Below are positions 27,837 to 36,034 of a stretch of DNA of 64,000 bases, piece by piece. The notes beneath the pieces were generated by a model. It was not told the DNA's origin. It saw nothing but the letters and a program-made list of their open reading frames with translations, and did not search any database. Source of the DNA: UBA6522 sp965205045 (GTDB lineage: Bacteria; Pseudomonadota; Gammaproteobacteria; Steroidobacterales; Rariloculaceae). The stretch lies in assembly GCA_965205045.1 (NCBI GenBank), contig OZ242031.1, positions 186,001 through 250,000 of the forward strand, read 5' to 3'. Every line of letters starts with the position of its first letter. The stretch's first letter is position 1. A program made the position numbers and the translations under genes.

Positions 27837-28061
27837 ATGACCGACACGCTCATCGAGAGAAACGCGGAAATTCTTGGCGGCACCCCGGTGTTTGCCGGAA
27901 CGCGGGTGCCCGTGCGCATTCCGATGGAGCACCTTGAAGCCGGTAACCGGCTCGACGACTTTCTCGACGACTTTCCCACCGTGACACGCGAGCAGGCAGT
28001 GTCATTGCTGGAACACGCGACCGCGATGGTCGTGTCGGGTTCGATCGAAGCTGCTGCTTGA
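27837..28061 (+). CDS. DUF433 family antitoxin, orphaned
   Basis: 74 residues from ATG 27837. The sequence IERNAEILGGTPVFAGTRVP, IPMEHLEAG and FLDDFPTVTREQAVSLLEHA is typical of DUF433, a small HTH antitoxin family. Its usual partner, a DUF5615 PIN-like toxin starting a few bases on, is reduced to a fragment (see 28045-28164). Confidence 0.85.
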   Translation: MTDTLIERNAEILGGTPVFAGTRVPVRIPMEHLEAGNRLDDFLDDFPTVTREQAVSLLEHATAMVVSGSIEAAA

Positions 28062-28164
28062 CGAATCTGCCCCGCGACGTCTCGGGTTCAGCTTTCCCGA
28101 TTTGTTCACCGGCGGTCCGAGCAATCGGGCCGCCGGCTTCCTTATGCGCACCTCGCGCAGTTGA
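28045..28164 (+). pseudogene. 5' fragment of a DUF5615 PIN-like toxin
   Basis: One frame overlapping the DUF433 stop reads KLLLDESAPRRLGFSFPDLF, the N-terminal strand of DUF5615 toxins (K-L-L-L-D-E-N-L-P). Similarity ends at a copy of the GGCGGTCCGAGCAATCGGGC hairpin seen after the adhesin fragments, and a stop follows at 28162. No start codon is left in frame. Confidence 0.6.
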
Positions 28165-28239
28165 AGCATTATCTCGGCGAGCAAGCACTGACGACTATCT
28201 CGTCGACAATGCGCAATGAGTAGCGGCTATACTTGACCT

Positions 28240-28452
28240 GTGAGCGCGGTCCCGAAGGTTGATCTGACCGACCCGTCCGTGGAGCCCACGGACGAGGAGT
28301 TGCACGCGCTGATGCTCGCCGTGCAGGAAAGCGCGATCGCGAGAAAGAAGGCGGCGCTGGCCGCATTCCGCCGTCGGATGGACCGTGCGATTTATGGCCG
28401 CGACGGCGTTCCCCCGCCTGCGTCCGACGACGGGCATGACATCGGCCGCTGA
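28240..28452 (+). CDS. small putative antitoxin upstream of a zeta-like protein
   Basis: 70 residues from GTG 28240. N-terminal region is acidic (VEPTDEELHALMLAVQ), the rest basic and helical (RKKAALAAFRRRMDRAIYG). It overlaps the zeta-like gene by 17 nt, the usual arrangement for a small antitoxin ahead of its toxin. No named family recognised; role inferred from position and size. Confidence 0.6.
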   Translation: MSAVPKVDLTDPSVEPTDEELHALMLAVQESAIARKKAALAAFRRRMDRAIYGRDGVPPPASDDGHDIGR

Positions 28453-29053
28453 CGCGCAACCCGTTCTCATCGTCGTGGCCGGCCCGAACGGTGCCGGCAA
28501 AACCACCCTCGCACGGGAGATCCTGAATCACGAGTGGATCGAGGGCTGCGTCCACGTCAACCCGGACGAGATCGCTCAGGACCGCTTCGGGGACTGGAAC
28601 TGCCCGGAGGCGGTGTTGAAGGCCGCCCGGCACGCGGAGCGCATTCGCGAGGACTGCCTTGATGCCGGGCGGTCTCTCGCTTTCGAGACTGTATTCTCGA
28701 CCGACGAAAAGGTCGACTTCGTTCGGCGGTCCGTTGCCGCAGGCTATTTCACTCGCCTGTTCTACGTCGGCACGGACGCTCCGACCATCAACGCCGCCCG
28801 CATCGCCGTCCGGGTGCTTGAAGGCGGACACGACGTGCCGATCGCGAAGATCATCAGCCGGTTCGACAAGTCGCTGCGAAACCTGCGCAGGACCATCCCG
28901 CAAGTTGACCGCGCCTACGTCTACGACAATTCCGTGGAGAACGTCCTTCCGGCCCTACAGTTCCGAACGGTTCGCGGGAAAGTGCGCCGGGTCTACTCGA
29001 CCGACCACCGCTGGGCTGACGTTTTGCGCGCCCGGATGCCGTTCACGCCGTAG
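28436..29053 (+). CDS. zeta-toxin-like P-loop kinase
   Basis: 205 residues from ATG 28436. Walker A GPNGAGKTTLAREIL, then HVNPDEIAQDRFGDWN and ETVFSTDEKVDFVRRSVAAGY are typical of the zeta-toxin/COG4185 group. Zeta toxins phosphorylate UDP-N-acetylglucosamine; whether this short relative does so cannot be told. Its last five codons and stop (PFTP) are also found at 30197-30217 as part of a duplicated leader. Confidence 0.8.
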   Translation: MTSAADAQPVLIVVAGPNGAGKTTLAREILNHEWIEGCVHVNPDEIAQDRFGDWNCPEAVLKAARHAERIREDCLDAGRSLAFETVFSTDEKVDFVRRSVAAGYFTRLFYVGTDAPTINAARIAVRVLEGGHDVPIAKIISRFDKSLRNLRRTIPQVDRAYVYDNSVENVLPALQFRTVRGKVRRVYSTDHRWADVLRARMPFTP

Positions 29054-29172
29054 CGCCGAGGCCCCTCGATTCAACCCTTTTCCCAACTGCAACAGCTACT
29101 TGCGCTTTTCTCCCGATCTCGCCGAGCCTGACAGCCCAACCCTTCATCGTCCGGCGGCTTCTGATGAACAGG
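29037..29172. repeat. leader repeat, copy 1 (pair of 30200-30340)
   Basis: About 135 bp running from the 3' end of the zeta-like gene to the first codons of an adhesin signal peptide; matches 30200-30340 with scattered changes. Includes CCGATCTCGCCGAGCCTGAC and GTCCGGCGGCTTCTGATGAA. Confidence 0.85.
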
Positions 29173-29360
29173 AAAACGCAAATGGTTCTGAAACGATTAC
29201 TGGTAACGGCACTCTGCGCGCTGGGGTTGGGCGCGCTGGCTACAGGACCTGCGTTGGCCCAGAATGATATTCCGGCTCCGGATTCGCTCACGCAGGAGCC
29301 TGCGAGCGCAAGTCCCCTCATTTATCCGTTTATCAACAGGAATGGTGGAACGGTACGTGG
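29164..29360 (+). pseudogene. 5' remnant of an adhesin-family gene
   Basis: Encodes a signal peptide (MVLKRLLVTALCALGLGALA..LAQ) and ~30 further residues (NDIPAPDSLTQEP...). The signal region matches the intact adhesin at 37.6-40.2 kb and the fragment at 30327. At 29361 the sequence switches to the duplicated DUF1640 block, so the adhesin body was replaced. Confidence 0.8.
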
Positions 29361-29702
29361 CGACTTTCTGGCCAAATCGCCCGGATTCGCGGCATTGCCG
29401 GCGGTCCGGGGCGGGGTTAGGATGGCCTCATGTCCGCGGCAATCGCATTCGACACCCACCGGTTCGTCAAGAACCTCACGGCCAGCGGCTTCACCGAGGC
29501 CCAGGCCGAGGCGTTGGCCGACGAGCAGGCCCACCTGCTGGACTCCCACCTGGCCACCAAGGGCGATATCCCGGCAGTCAAGGCCGATATCCTGGCCACC
29601 AATTCCGATGTCCGCGAAGTCAAGGCCGAAATCCGGGAAGTCAAGGCCGAAATCCGGGAAGTCAAGGCCGAAATCCGGGAAGTCAAGTCGGAGCTTGAAT
29701 TA
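29361..29702. repeat. direct repeat, copy 2 (pair of 25383-25733)
   Basis: Second copy of the DUF1640 5' block, inserted into the adhesin remnant at 29361. It differs from copy 1 by few substitutions and by coiled-coil repeat number. Confidence 0.9.
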
Positions 29703-29873
29703 AAGATCGAAGTCGTCAGGTCCGACCTGGAAGTCAAGATCGAGAGGGTCAGTGGCGAGGTGCAGAAGGCCAGGGTCGGCTTGTCCAGATGGATGTTGAC
29801 CGGGTGGGTCACCCAGTCGGGACTGCTCGCGACGCTGTTCTGGTACTTCTCCTCAGGCCAGCCGACCCCCTGA
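29430..29873 (+). CDS. DUF1640-like membrane-anchored coiled-coil protein, copy 2
   Basis: 147 residues from ATG 29430, a shorter paralog of the 25452 product: same N-terminal domain, three REVKAEI heptads instead of a longer series, two 11-residue units instead of five, and the same C-terminal helix (TGWVTQSGLLATLFWYF). Lies inside what was an adhesin gene, with the adhesin signal-peptide codons just upstream. Confidence 0.85.
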   Translation: MSAAIAFDTHRFVKNLTASGFTEAQAEALADEQAHLLDSHLATKGDIPAVKADILATNSDVREVKAEIREVKAEIREVKAEIREVKSELELKIEVVRSDLEVKIERVSGEVQKARVGLSRWMLTGWVTQSGLLATLFWYFSSGQPTP

Positions 29874-29885
29874 TTGTCGGCCGGC

Positions 29886-30199
29886 AGCCGCCTGCCGCGC
29901 ACGGTCCCGAAAACCCCGCTCGATACAATTCAGCGCAAGGACTGCTGCTGTTTTTTCGATGGGTTCCAATGAGTCCGGGCATCCTGCCCCGGCACGCATT
30001 CCGGAACCAAACGGATCCCCATCCCGGGCCGCTTCGCCCTTCGGACCGGCACGCAGTGGACCCCATCCCCGCCCGAAAACCCGATGATCGCTTGCTTTCG
30101 GCGCGTGCCCGCCCGGCCGAGAACGTGCCTTCTCCCATCGAAACCGGCGCGCAAAAAGTAACAATCCGCTTTCGGAATCACTGGAATTCCGGCGTTCGG
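29886..30199. other. gap without a recognisable gene
   Basis: Between the DUF1640 copy and the second leader repeat. Open frames exist but have neither recognisable domains nor coding-like composition. The end (30197-30217) repeats the last codons of the zeta-like gene. Confidence 0.5.
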
Positions 30200-30340
30200 A
30201 TACCGTTCACGCCGTAGCGCCGAATCCCTCGACTCGACCCTTTTCCCCATTACAACAGCTACTTACGCATTTATCCCGATCTCGCCGAGCCTGACAACCC
30301 AACCCTTCAACGTCCGGCGGCTTCTGATGAAAAGGGGAAC
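30200..30340. repeat. leader repeat, copy 2 (pair of 29037-29172)
   Basis: Direct repeat of the adhesin leader: same order of zeta-like gene tail (CCGTTCACGCCGTAGCGCCG), spacer and signal-peptide start, ending at ATGATTCTGAAA. Confidence 0.85.
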
Positions 30341-30641
30341 GCTCATGATTCTGAAAAGTTTGCTGGCGGCGGCCATGGGCGCGCTGGGATTGGGTGCCTT
30401 GGCCTCCGGGCCTGCGTTCGGCCAGGCTCCCGGATCGAGCAACATTCCGGCGCCCGACATCTTTGACGACCAGATCGCGTGCACGCAGCTCCTGCCGAAC
30501 GTGATGGGGTTTAATTTGCCGAGCATGGTGCCGACGAACGGCATGACGGGCAGCGGTGGGGAGACCGGCGCCTCCGCGGGCGTGGGCTTCAACTTCTGGC
30601 TCGACACTCTCCAATCCCAAAACAAGCCGGCGGTCCGTTGA
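30327..30641 (+). pseudogene. internally deleted adhesin-family gene
   Basis: 104 codons from ATG 30327. The N terminus is the family signal peptide (ILKSLLAAAMGALGLGALAS) plus PAPDIFDDQIACTQLLPNVM, comparable to the start of the intact adhesin. It then jumps to GSGGETGASAGVGFNF, the last anchor strands, and ends LDTLQSQNKPAVR. Everything between is missing, in frame. A short product could be made, but it cannot form a barrel. Confidence 0.75.
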
Positions 30642-30669
30642 TTCGGGCTCGCCGGTTTTTTGTGTGCCA
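30543..30669. repeat. inverted repeat, copy 1 (pair of 35881-36007)
   Basis: About 127 bp covering the adhesin 3' end and terminator; occurs almost unchanged in the opposite orientation at 35881-36007, so the two copies bracket 5.2 kb with the coiled-coil, metzincin and Xre-RES genes. Confidence 0.9.
30625..30664 (+). terminator. Rho-independent terminator after the deleted adhesin gene
   Basis: CCGGCGGTCCG...CGGGCTCGCCGG stem with a short loop, followed by a run of six T (GGTTTTTTG). Confidence 0.75.
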
Positions 30670-30762
30670 ATGTTGAGTTTCCAGGCGCAAACGCTAGAAT
30701 TGGACCATGATCCGCATGGCGGATTCGGTCACGATGGACGCTTTCATTTCGGGAGAATACAA

Positions 30763-31191
30763 ATGAAGGAGTGGAAGCAGGCCGTGGCGGTCCTCACCGT
30801 GATGACGACGCTGTTCATCGGGCAAGCCACCTTGATGCGCATGGAGATTTCCGGCCTCCGCGCGGACATGAACGCCGTGCACGATGACCTGCGCGATGAA
30901 ATCCGGGCCGTCCGCGACAATCAGGTGGAGATGCAGCGGACCATCGGGGACATGCAGCGGACCGCCGGGGACATGCAGCGGACCGCCGGGGACATGCAGC
31001 GGACCATCGGGGAGATGCAGCGGACCATCGGGGAGATGCAGCGGACCGCCGGGGACATGCAGCGGACCATCGGGGAGATGCAGCGGACCATCGGGGAGAT
31101 GCAGCGGACCATCGGGGAGATGCAGCGCAGTCTGGGCCGGATTGAAGGCTACCTGTTCGGCCTGGATGCGGAACCTGTCGAGATCCGCTAG
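30763..31191 (+). CDS. membrane-anchored heptad-repeat protein
   Basis: 142 residues from ATG 30763, after GGGAGAATAC. The N terminus MKEWKQAVAVLTVMTTLFIG is a membrane anchor; then come ten near-identical 7-residue units (MQRTIGE/MQRTAGD) encoded by 21-bp repeats at about 30928-31128, forming a canonical coiled coil. The end is LGRIEGYLFGLDAEP. Anchor (MKEW) and tail (RIEGxLFG) are shared with the genes at 57571, 58243 and 59037-59593, defining one family. Function unknown. Confidence 0.8.
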   Translation: MKEWKQAVAVLTVMTTLFIGQATLMRMEISGLRADMNAVHDDLRDEIRAVRDNQVEMQRTIGDMQRTAGDMQRTAGDMQRTIGEMQRTIGEMQRTAGDMQRTIGEMQRTIGEMQRTIGEMQRSLGRIEGYLFGLDAEPVEIR

Positions 31192-34100
31192 TCCGGCCCA
31201 CCCATGAGGGCCGGCAGCGCCGTGCGCAGCACCGCCACGCCCCGAGCGTCCAGGATCGCCACTTCGCGGGCCGGCCGTGGGGGTGTCGGCACCCGCGCCG
31301 CCCAACCGGCCTCGGGGCCGTCGCTCAGTGCATCCGCGGACAGCGGTTCCCGGTAGAGCTCGCGGCCGTCCGCGTCGAACAGGACCAGCGTATAGGCGCC
31401 GTCCGGGGAAGGCGCGCGCGGCCCCTTCCGCGTTTCCTGCGCATGAGTGAGGCTCCATTGGCCGGCGGCGTCGATCCGGCCGGACAGCGCCACGCCGCCG
31501 GGGCTCTCCGGTTCCGCCAGGGCCTGGCCCGGGGCCGGGGCGGGCCCATTTGCCGAACCGGCGGACCCGTCCGCAGCCGCGGCGCCGGCCCTGAATCCGC
31601 TGTCGGCATGAACCGGGGACAGCGCCGAGGCGGGGCGCTGTTGCGGACCGTCCGCTTGCCAGAACTCCAGCACCTCCCGATAGTGGTAGCCGGACACGAA
31701 CTGCAGGGCGCCGCAGTACGACATGACGTCCGCGTACTCTTCGTCGTCGTCGGTGACCAGGCGCCGCCAGTTGGCGTCCCAGCCCGGAAACGGCCCAAGC
31801 CCCCCGTCCGGGTAGGGATAGCTCCGGTCCGGGTAAGCCACGCCGCATCCGGGCGGATGGCGCAAGCCCTGGTTGTGCCCGAACTCGTGCGGGATCGTGT
31901 TGAACTCGGTGAATTCGCTCACCGCCACCCGGCCAGGCCGGTAGGCGACGCCGCGCCCCCCGGTCCACGGTTCGGCGAAAACGCCGTAGTAGAACTCGTC
32001 CGGGTCGGCCTCGGCGTTCCACAGCGCCCGCACCTCGTTCAGCAGTTGGTACTGATTCGCCGCCTCCGATTCGAGCGGCGCGGCGAGCGTCGCCTCGAAG
32101 CCGCCGGCGATGGGCCAGAGCGCGTCGATGCCCCTCATCAGCAGGCCGGCATCCAGCGCCGGCGGTTCCTGGCCCGGGAAATACACGGGAATGAAGGTCA
32201 TGCGCAGGTGCGGTACGGCCACGCCGTACAGGGGAACAGGCTCGCTGGCGTTGTCCGTCTCGTCGGTCTCGTGCAGGTCGTTGTCCGGATCGATGACATG
32301 CACGAGGCGATTGCCTGCCTGAAACAGGGAACCCGGCAGGTCGAACATGTACTCCGTTCGCCACTGCCCGGGCGCGGTGGCCACGGTGACGGGGGGCGCG
32401 GCCTCGGCCAGGCGCGCCGCCAGCACTTCGCCGCCACTGTCGAGCACGCGGGTCGCGACCGGCGGCGGGGCGGCCGCCTCGTGGTCGATCCGCACCGCCA
32501 GCGCCGCCCAGCGGCCCAGCACCGGCTGCTGAACCTCCACCCCATCGTCCTGCCAGTCCGACTCCCACACCAGCGGTCCCTGATACCAGGCGACCGAGTC
32601 ATGGGCGGCATTGCCGTTGTCGAAGGGATCGTTCGACCAGGCCGGGGGCGGGCGCGGCGGAGGCGCCCCCAGTCCCGCGATCGCATTGCCGTCGTAGAGC
32701 ATGGCGAGACCGTCCTGCACGGCGCGGTCCCGGAAGACCCAGGGCACGGTTCCCGTCAACAGGTTGTTGCTCACGTTCAGTTCCTCAAGACCGGCCAGGC
32801 TCCCGAGCTCCGCGGGAATCGCGCCGGAGAAACGGTTGAACGACAGGTCGAGGCTCGTCAGGCGGGTCAGTTGTGCCAGCTCGGCGGGGATGGAGCCGGT
32901 GAGGCGATTGTAGGAGAGGTCCAGCGACGTCAATCCGGTCAACAGGCCCAGTTCCCGCGGAACGGCGCCGCTCAAACTGCCGGGCTCGGCCCGGCTGCCG
33001 GCAAGGTCGATGCCGACGACGCGCCCGCCGGCGACTTCGATTCCTTCCCAGGCATCCAGCATGGCCTGATCTGCGCTACCCCACCGGCGCATCGCATGGT
33101 CCTCCGGCAACTCGCCGTCCCGCGCCCAGGCGTTGGCGATTCCGACCAGCACGCGGCAGTCGCCCACCATCCCCGGACGATTGCCGGGATCGTCGACGTA
33201 GCGGCCGTCCGTGCAGCCGCGGAGCGACAGCAGGTCGCTCGGCAAACCTTCCACGCAGCGGCCGCTGACGCTGACGCCGTCGGCCGCGTCGAAGCAGGTG
33301 TCGGGAAAGTGCGCGAGACTGCGGGACATGGAAACACCGCTCAGGTAGCCGTCGGCGCTCTCCACCAGGTTCATCGCGCGGATGTCCACGTTGGACCGAA
33401 GGGCGAACCGCCAGCTTCCGATTCCACGCCCGAGGCTTCCGTTCAACCCTTCGGCGCCTTCCTCCAGAGCCGCCGCGTCGAGGGAGCGCGACTCGCCGGC
33501 CGGCAGCGTGAGCCCGACCGCCCCGCCCGGGGCCGGGGCGCCCTCGTCGTCCCACCCCACGATGGCGACTCCCGCGGCCTCGTCCGAGGGATTGACGAGC
33601 CGCAGGCGGCCCCGGGACTGTGTCTCGCCCGCCGGGTTGAACCAGGGCGCGTAGTGCCGCTGGCCGATTCGGGCCGCCCCGTCGTGAAGCGAAGCGACAA
33701 GACCGTCCGGCGTGCGCACAAGGACCTGCACGTCCAGTTCCAGCGCGCTCTCGAGCACGAGCCGCCAGTCGCCGTCGCCGTCGCCGAGGCCTGTGTGCAG
33801 GCCGTTCGCCGGGTCGCCGTGCTCCAGGCCGTTGGAGTCGATGCTCACGGTTCGTCCGGCCTCGATATCCAGTGTCACGGGGCCGTGGCGCCGTCCGGCA
33901 TCGTCGAAGGCGTGGACCCGAACCGATCCCTCTCCGGAACGGTTCGCGATGCGCAGCAACCCCAGCCGCCGCGGGTCGCCGGCCGGCGGGAGCAACGGGA
34001 TGTCCCCGCCGGCCGCCCCCGCGGAGGAAAGGTTTGCCAGGGGACCGGAGGGCTTGTCCAGCAGCGTCATGACCTCGATCTCGCCATCGGCGAATACCAG

Positions 34101-34796
34101 CAGCCGCCAGTCGCCGGTGCCGCGACCGAGCCGGCCGCGCAGGAGGCCGGGCCTGCCCCGCTCCAGTTCCAGCGCGTCGAACGTGCGCGCCCCGCCGCCC
34201 GGCAGAATCGTCGAGACCTGCTCCGGCGCGAGCCGCCCGGCATCGTCGACGCCGAACAGGATCACCTCCGTGCTCGAGTCCGAACCGTTGACGAGCCGCA
34301 ATTGCCCGCCGCGCACGAATGCGCCGCTCGGCGCGAGCAGCGGAACGCGGTGATAGAAGGAGCGGCGCGGCACGGTCGCGTCGAGTTCGCCGACGAAGCC
34401 CGAGGGTGTGCGCACGTAGACCAGCGGCTCGATCTCGAGCTCCGTCGCAAGGACGAGCCGCCAGTCCCCCTGGCCGCCGCCGATGCCCGTGGCGATCCCC
34501 TTGTCCGCGTTGCCCCGCTCCAGGTCCGTGGAATTGAACTCGATCGCCTGCCCCGCTTCGAAAGACAGGGTGACCGGCCCGAACGCCCTGCCCGAGTCGT
34601 CGATGGCGGTGACGGCCACGTCGCCCGCTTCGCCGGAATGATTGAGGATGCGCACCACGCCCTGGCGCGGCGCGTCGGATGCCGGCGGCAGCAGCGGCAG
34701 GCGGTGGGTGGCCGCCGGGGCCCCGGAGCACATCGCGATGAGCGCGGTCGCCAGGATCGGCGCACACGGGTTCAGGGGTCTGCGCGGTGCGGTCAT
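31188..34796 (-). CDS. large secreted metzincin-type metalloprotease with repeated N-terminal modules and leucine-rich repeats
   Basis: 1,202 residues from ATG 34796 (GGAG upstream); the frame is open to 34877. After a signal peptide (ATALIAMCSGAPAA) come four modules of ~115-120 residues (RLPLLPPASDAPRQGVVRIL...GPVTL...GDWRLVL...VRTPSGFV), then a Cys-containing segment and about three leucine-rich repeats (LTSLDLSYNRLTGSIPAEL). The catalytic part has IPHEFGHNQGLRH, a full HExxHxxGxxH metzincin zinc site, with VMSYCG as a Met-turn. The general pattern resembles M66-type peptidases that cut host glycoproteins, but the specificity is unknown. Gly/Ala-rich tail. Confidence 0.85.
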   Translation of the reverse strand: MTAPRRPLNPCAPILATALIAMCSGAPAATHRLPLLPPASDAPRQGVVRILNHSGEAGDVAVTAIDDSGRAFGPVTLSFEAGQAIEFNSTDLERGNADKGIATGIGGGQGDWRLVLATELEIEPLVYVRTPSGFVGELDATVPRRSFYHRVPLLAPSGAFVRGGQLRLVNGSDSSTEVILFGVDDAGRLAPEQVSTILPGGGARTFDALELERGRPGLLRGRLGRGTGDWRLLVFADGEIEVMTLLDKPSGPLANLSSAGAAGGDIPLLPPAGDPRRLGLLRIANRSGEGSVRVHAFDDAGRRHGPVTLDIEAGRTVSIDSNGLEHGDPANGLHTGLGDGDGDWRLVLESALELDVQVLVRTPDGLVASLHDGAARIGQRHYAPWFNPAGETQSRGRLRLVNPSDEAAGVAIVGWDDEGAPAPGGAVGLTLPAGESRSLDAAALEEGAEGLNGSLGRGIGSWRFALRSNVDIRAMNLVESADGYLSGVSMSRSLAHFPDTCFDAADGVSVSGRCVEGLPSDLLSLRGCTDGRYVDDPGNRPGMVGDCRVLVGIANAWARDGELPEDHAMRRWGSADQAMLDAWEGIEVAGGRVVGIDLAGSRAEPGSLSGAVPRELGLLTGLTSLDLSYNRLTGSIPAELAQLTRLTSLDLSFNRFSGAIPAELGSLAGLEELNVSNNLLTGTVPWVFRDRAVQDGLAMLYDGNAIAGLGAPPPRPPPAWSNDPFDNGNAAHDSVAWYQGPLVWESDWQDDGVEVQQPVLGRWAALAVRIDHEAAAPPPVATRVLDSGGEVLAARLAEAAPPVTVATAPGQWRTEYMFDLPGSLFQAGNRLVHVIDPDNDLHETDETDNASEPVPLYGVAVPHLRMTFIPVYFPGQEPPALDAGLLMRGIDALWPIAGGFEATLAAPLESEAANQYQLLNEVRALWNAEADPDEFYYGVFAEPWTGGRGVAYRPGRVAVSEFTEFNTIPHEFGHNQGLRHPPGCGVAYPDRSYPYPDGGLGPFPGWDANWRRLVTDDDEEYADVMSYCGALQFVSGYHYREVLEFWQADGPQQRPASALSPVHADSGFRAGAAAADGSAGSANGPAPAPGQALAEPESPGGVALSGRIDAAGQWSLTHAQETRKGPRAPSPDGAYTLVLFDADGRELYREPLSADALSDGPEAGWAARVPTPPRPAREVAILDARGVAVLRTALPALMGGPD

Positions 34797-34990
34797 TCTG
34801 TCAGGTGCTCCATCGCGTTTACCGTACCGAATCATACACGCTGGTGCGCGACACCTTGATTGTGGCAACATGCTCAATTAGTATGGGCATATTGCCTGGA
34901 TGATGCCGGAGACGATGGATGGCAGCCAACGTTGGAACCGCCCACGCAGTCGCGCCGCACGCCGGAACCGCTGCGGAACCATGGACAGGA

Positions 34991-35383
34991 ATGAGCCGAA
35001 TGTTGAACATCCGGCTGGAAAATGCCCTTGATGTGGCTCGGCTCAATCGCGAGGGTGTGGCGCCTGAGCTTTTCGACGTTCTTCTCGACCGGGGGTTTGT
35101 CAGGCGCGAACTGGATTGGATCGTCCCCATGCGCACACTGAGCCACCGGCGCCGCAACGGCGAGCGTCTCAAGGCGAACGAAACCGGCAGCCTTCTGCGG
35201 GCGGTGAAAATCCAGGCGATGGCCGAAACGGTTCTGGGAAACCGCAGGAAAGCACTGTCCTGGCTGCGCAAGAACCGCCGCGCGTTGGGGGGCAACAGCC
35301 CCATGGAATTGATGCGAACCGAAGCGGGCGGCCAACTGGTGGAGGAACACCTGATCCGGTTGGACGAGGGCTATTTCGCGTAG
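34991..35383 (+). CDS. Xre-family antitoxin of an Xre-RES pair
   Basis: 130 residues from ATG 34991; ATG 34919 is an alternative. N-terminal helices lead to a C-terminal DUF2384-type toxin-binding domain (AETVLGNRRKALSWLRKNRR, GGNSPMELMRTEAGGQLVEE). It precedes the RES gene by 13 nt. Antitoxins of this type bind the RES toxin and autoregulate the operon. Confidence 0.85.
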   Translation: MSRMLNIRLENALDVARLNREGVAPELFDVLLDRGFVRRELDWIVPMRTLSHRRRNGERLKANETGSLLRAVKIQAMAETVLGNRRKALSWLRKNRRALGGNSPMELMRTEAGGQLVEEHLIRLDEGYFA

Positions 35384-35396
35384 CCCCGGTTAACGG

Positions 35397-35852
35397 TTGA
35401 TCCTCTGGAGAATCAGCAACCACGCTGACTTGCGCGGCGTGGGCGGCGTGAGGAGCGGCGGGCGCTGGCACTATCGCGGCGTTCCGGTCGTGTACCTGGC
35501 CGAAAGTGCCGCGCTGGCCATGCTCGAATCGTTGATTCATTTCGAATTGGCGCCGGATGAGGTTCCGACCGACTATCAATTGCTGCAAGTCGATTGCCCC
35601 GACGATATCGGAGTTGCCTCATTGGACCACTCGCCGTTGCCGGCGAATTGGCCGAACGACCGGGAATTCACCCGACGTCTCGGTACCGACTGGCTTGCCA
35701 CGCTGTCTACGGCGCTATTGAAGGTCCCGAGCGCGGTCGTTCCCAACAGCTTCAATTTTCTCCTGAACCCGCGCCATGAGGATGCCGGACGCGTGACGAT
35801 CCAGTCCGCCAATCGACATCCCTTCGACGCGAGGCTGTTCAGGGATCGATAA
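35397..35852 (+). CDS. RES-domain toxin
   Basis: 151 residues from TTG 35397. The RES family motif residues are visible: an early Arg in MILWRISNHADL, the Gly-Gly-Arg-Trp in GVRSGGRWHYRG, VVYLAESAALAMLESLIH with the conserved Glu, and a later VVPNSFNFLLNP with the Ser. RES toxins degrade or consume NAD+. Length and order after the antitoxin are as usual, so the pair appears intact. Confidence 0.9.
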   Translation: MILWRISNHADLRGVGGVRSGGRWHYRGVPVVYLAESAALAMLESLIHFELAPDEVPTDYQLLQVDCPDDIGVASLDHSPLPANWPNDREFTRRLGTDWLATLSTALLKVPSAVVPNSFNFLLNPRHEDAGRVTIQSANRHPFDARLFRDR

Positions 35853-35880
35853 GCGCGAACTGCCGGGCGGAACGGCGCCT

Positions 35881-36034
35881 TGGCACACAAAAAACCGGCG
35901 AGCCCGAATCAACGGACCGCCGGCTTGTTTTGGGATTGGAGAGTGTCGAGCCGGAAGTTGAAGCCCACGCCCGCGGAGGCGCCGGTCTCCCCGCCGCTGC
36001 CCGTCACGCCAACCTTGAACGACGCCTGCCCGCC
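35881..36034 (-). pseudogene. 3' end of an adhesin-family gene plus its terminator
   Basis: On the minus strand QASFKVGVTGSGGETGASAG then VGFNFRLDTLQSQNKPAVR, ending at the stop 35909-35911, followed by the family hairpin. It begins immediately after the stop of the Sel1-repeat gene (36035), as if that gene had replaced the body of the adhesin. Inverted copy of 30543-30669. Confidence 0.8.

Noticed and set aside
30928..31128. Possible CRISPR or satellite array
   Set aside because: 21-bp units without spacers, in frame, encoding coiled-coil heptads.
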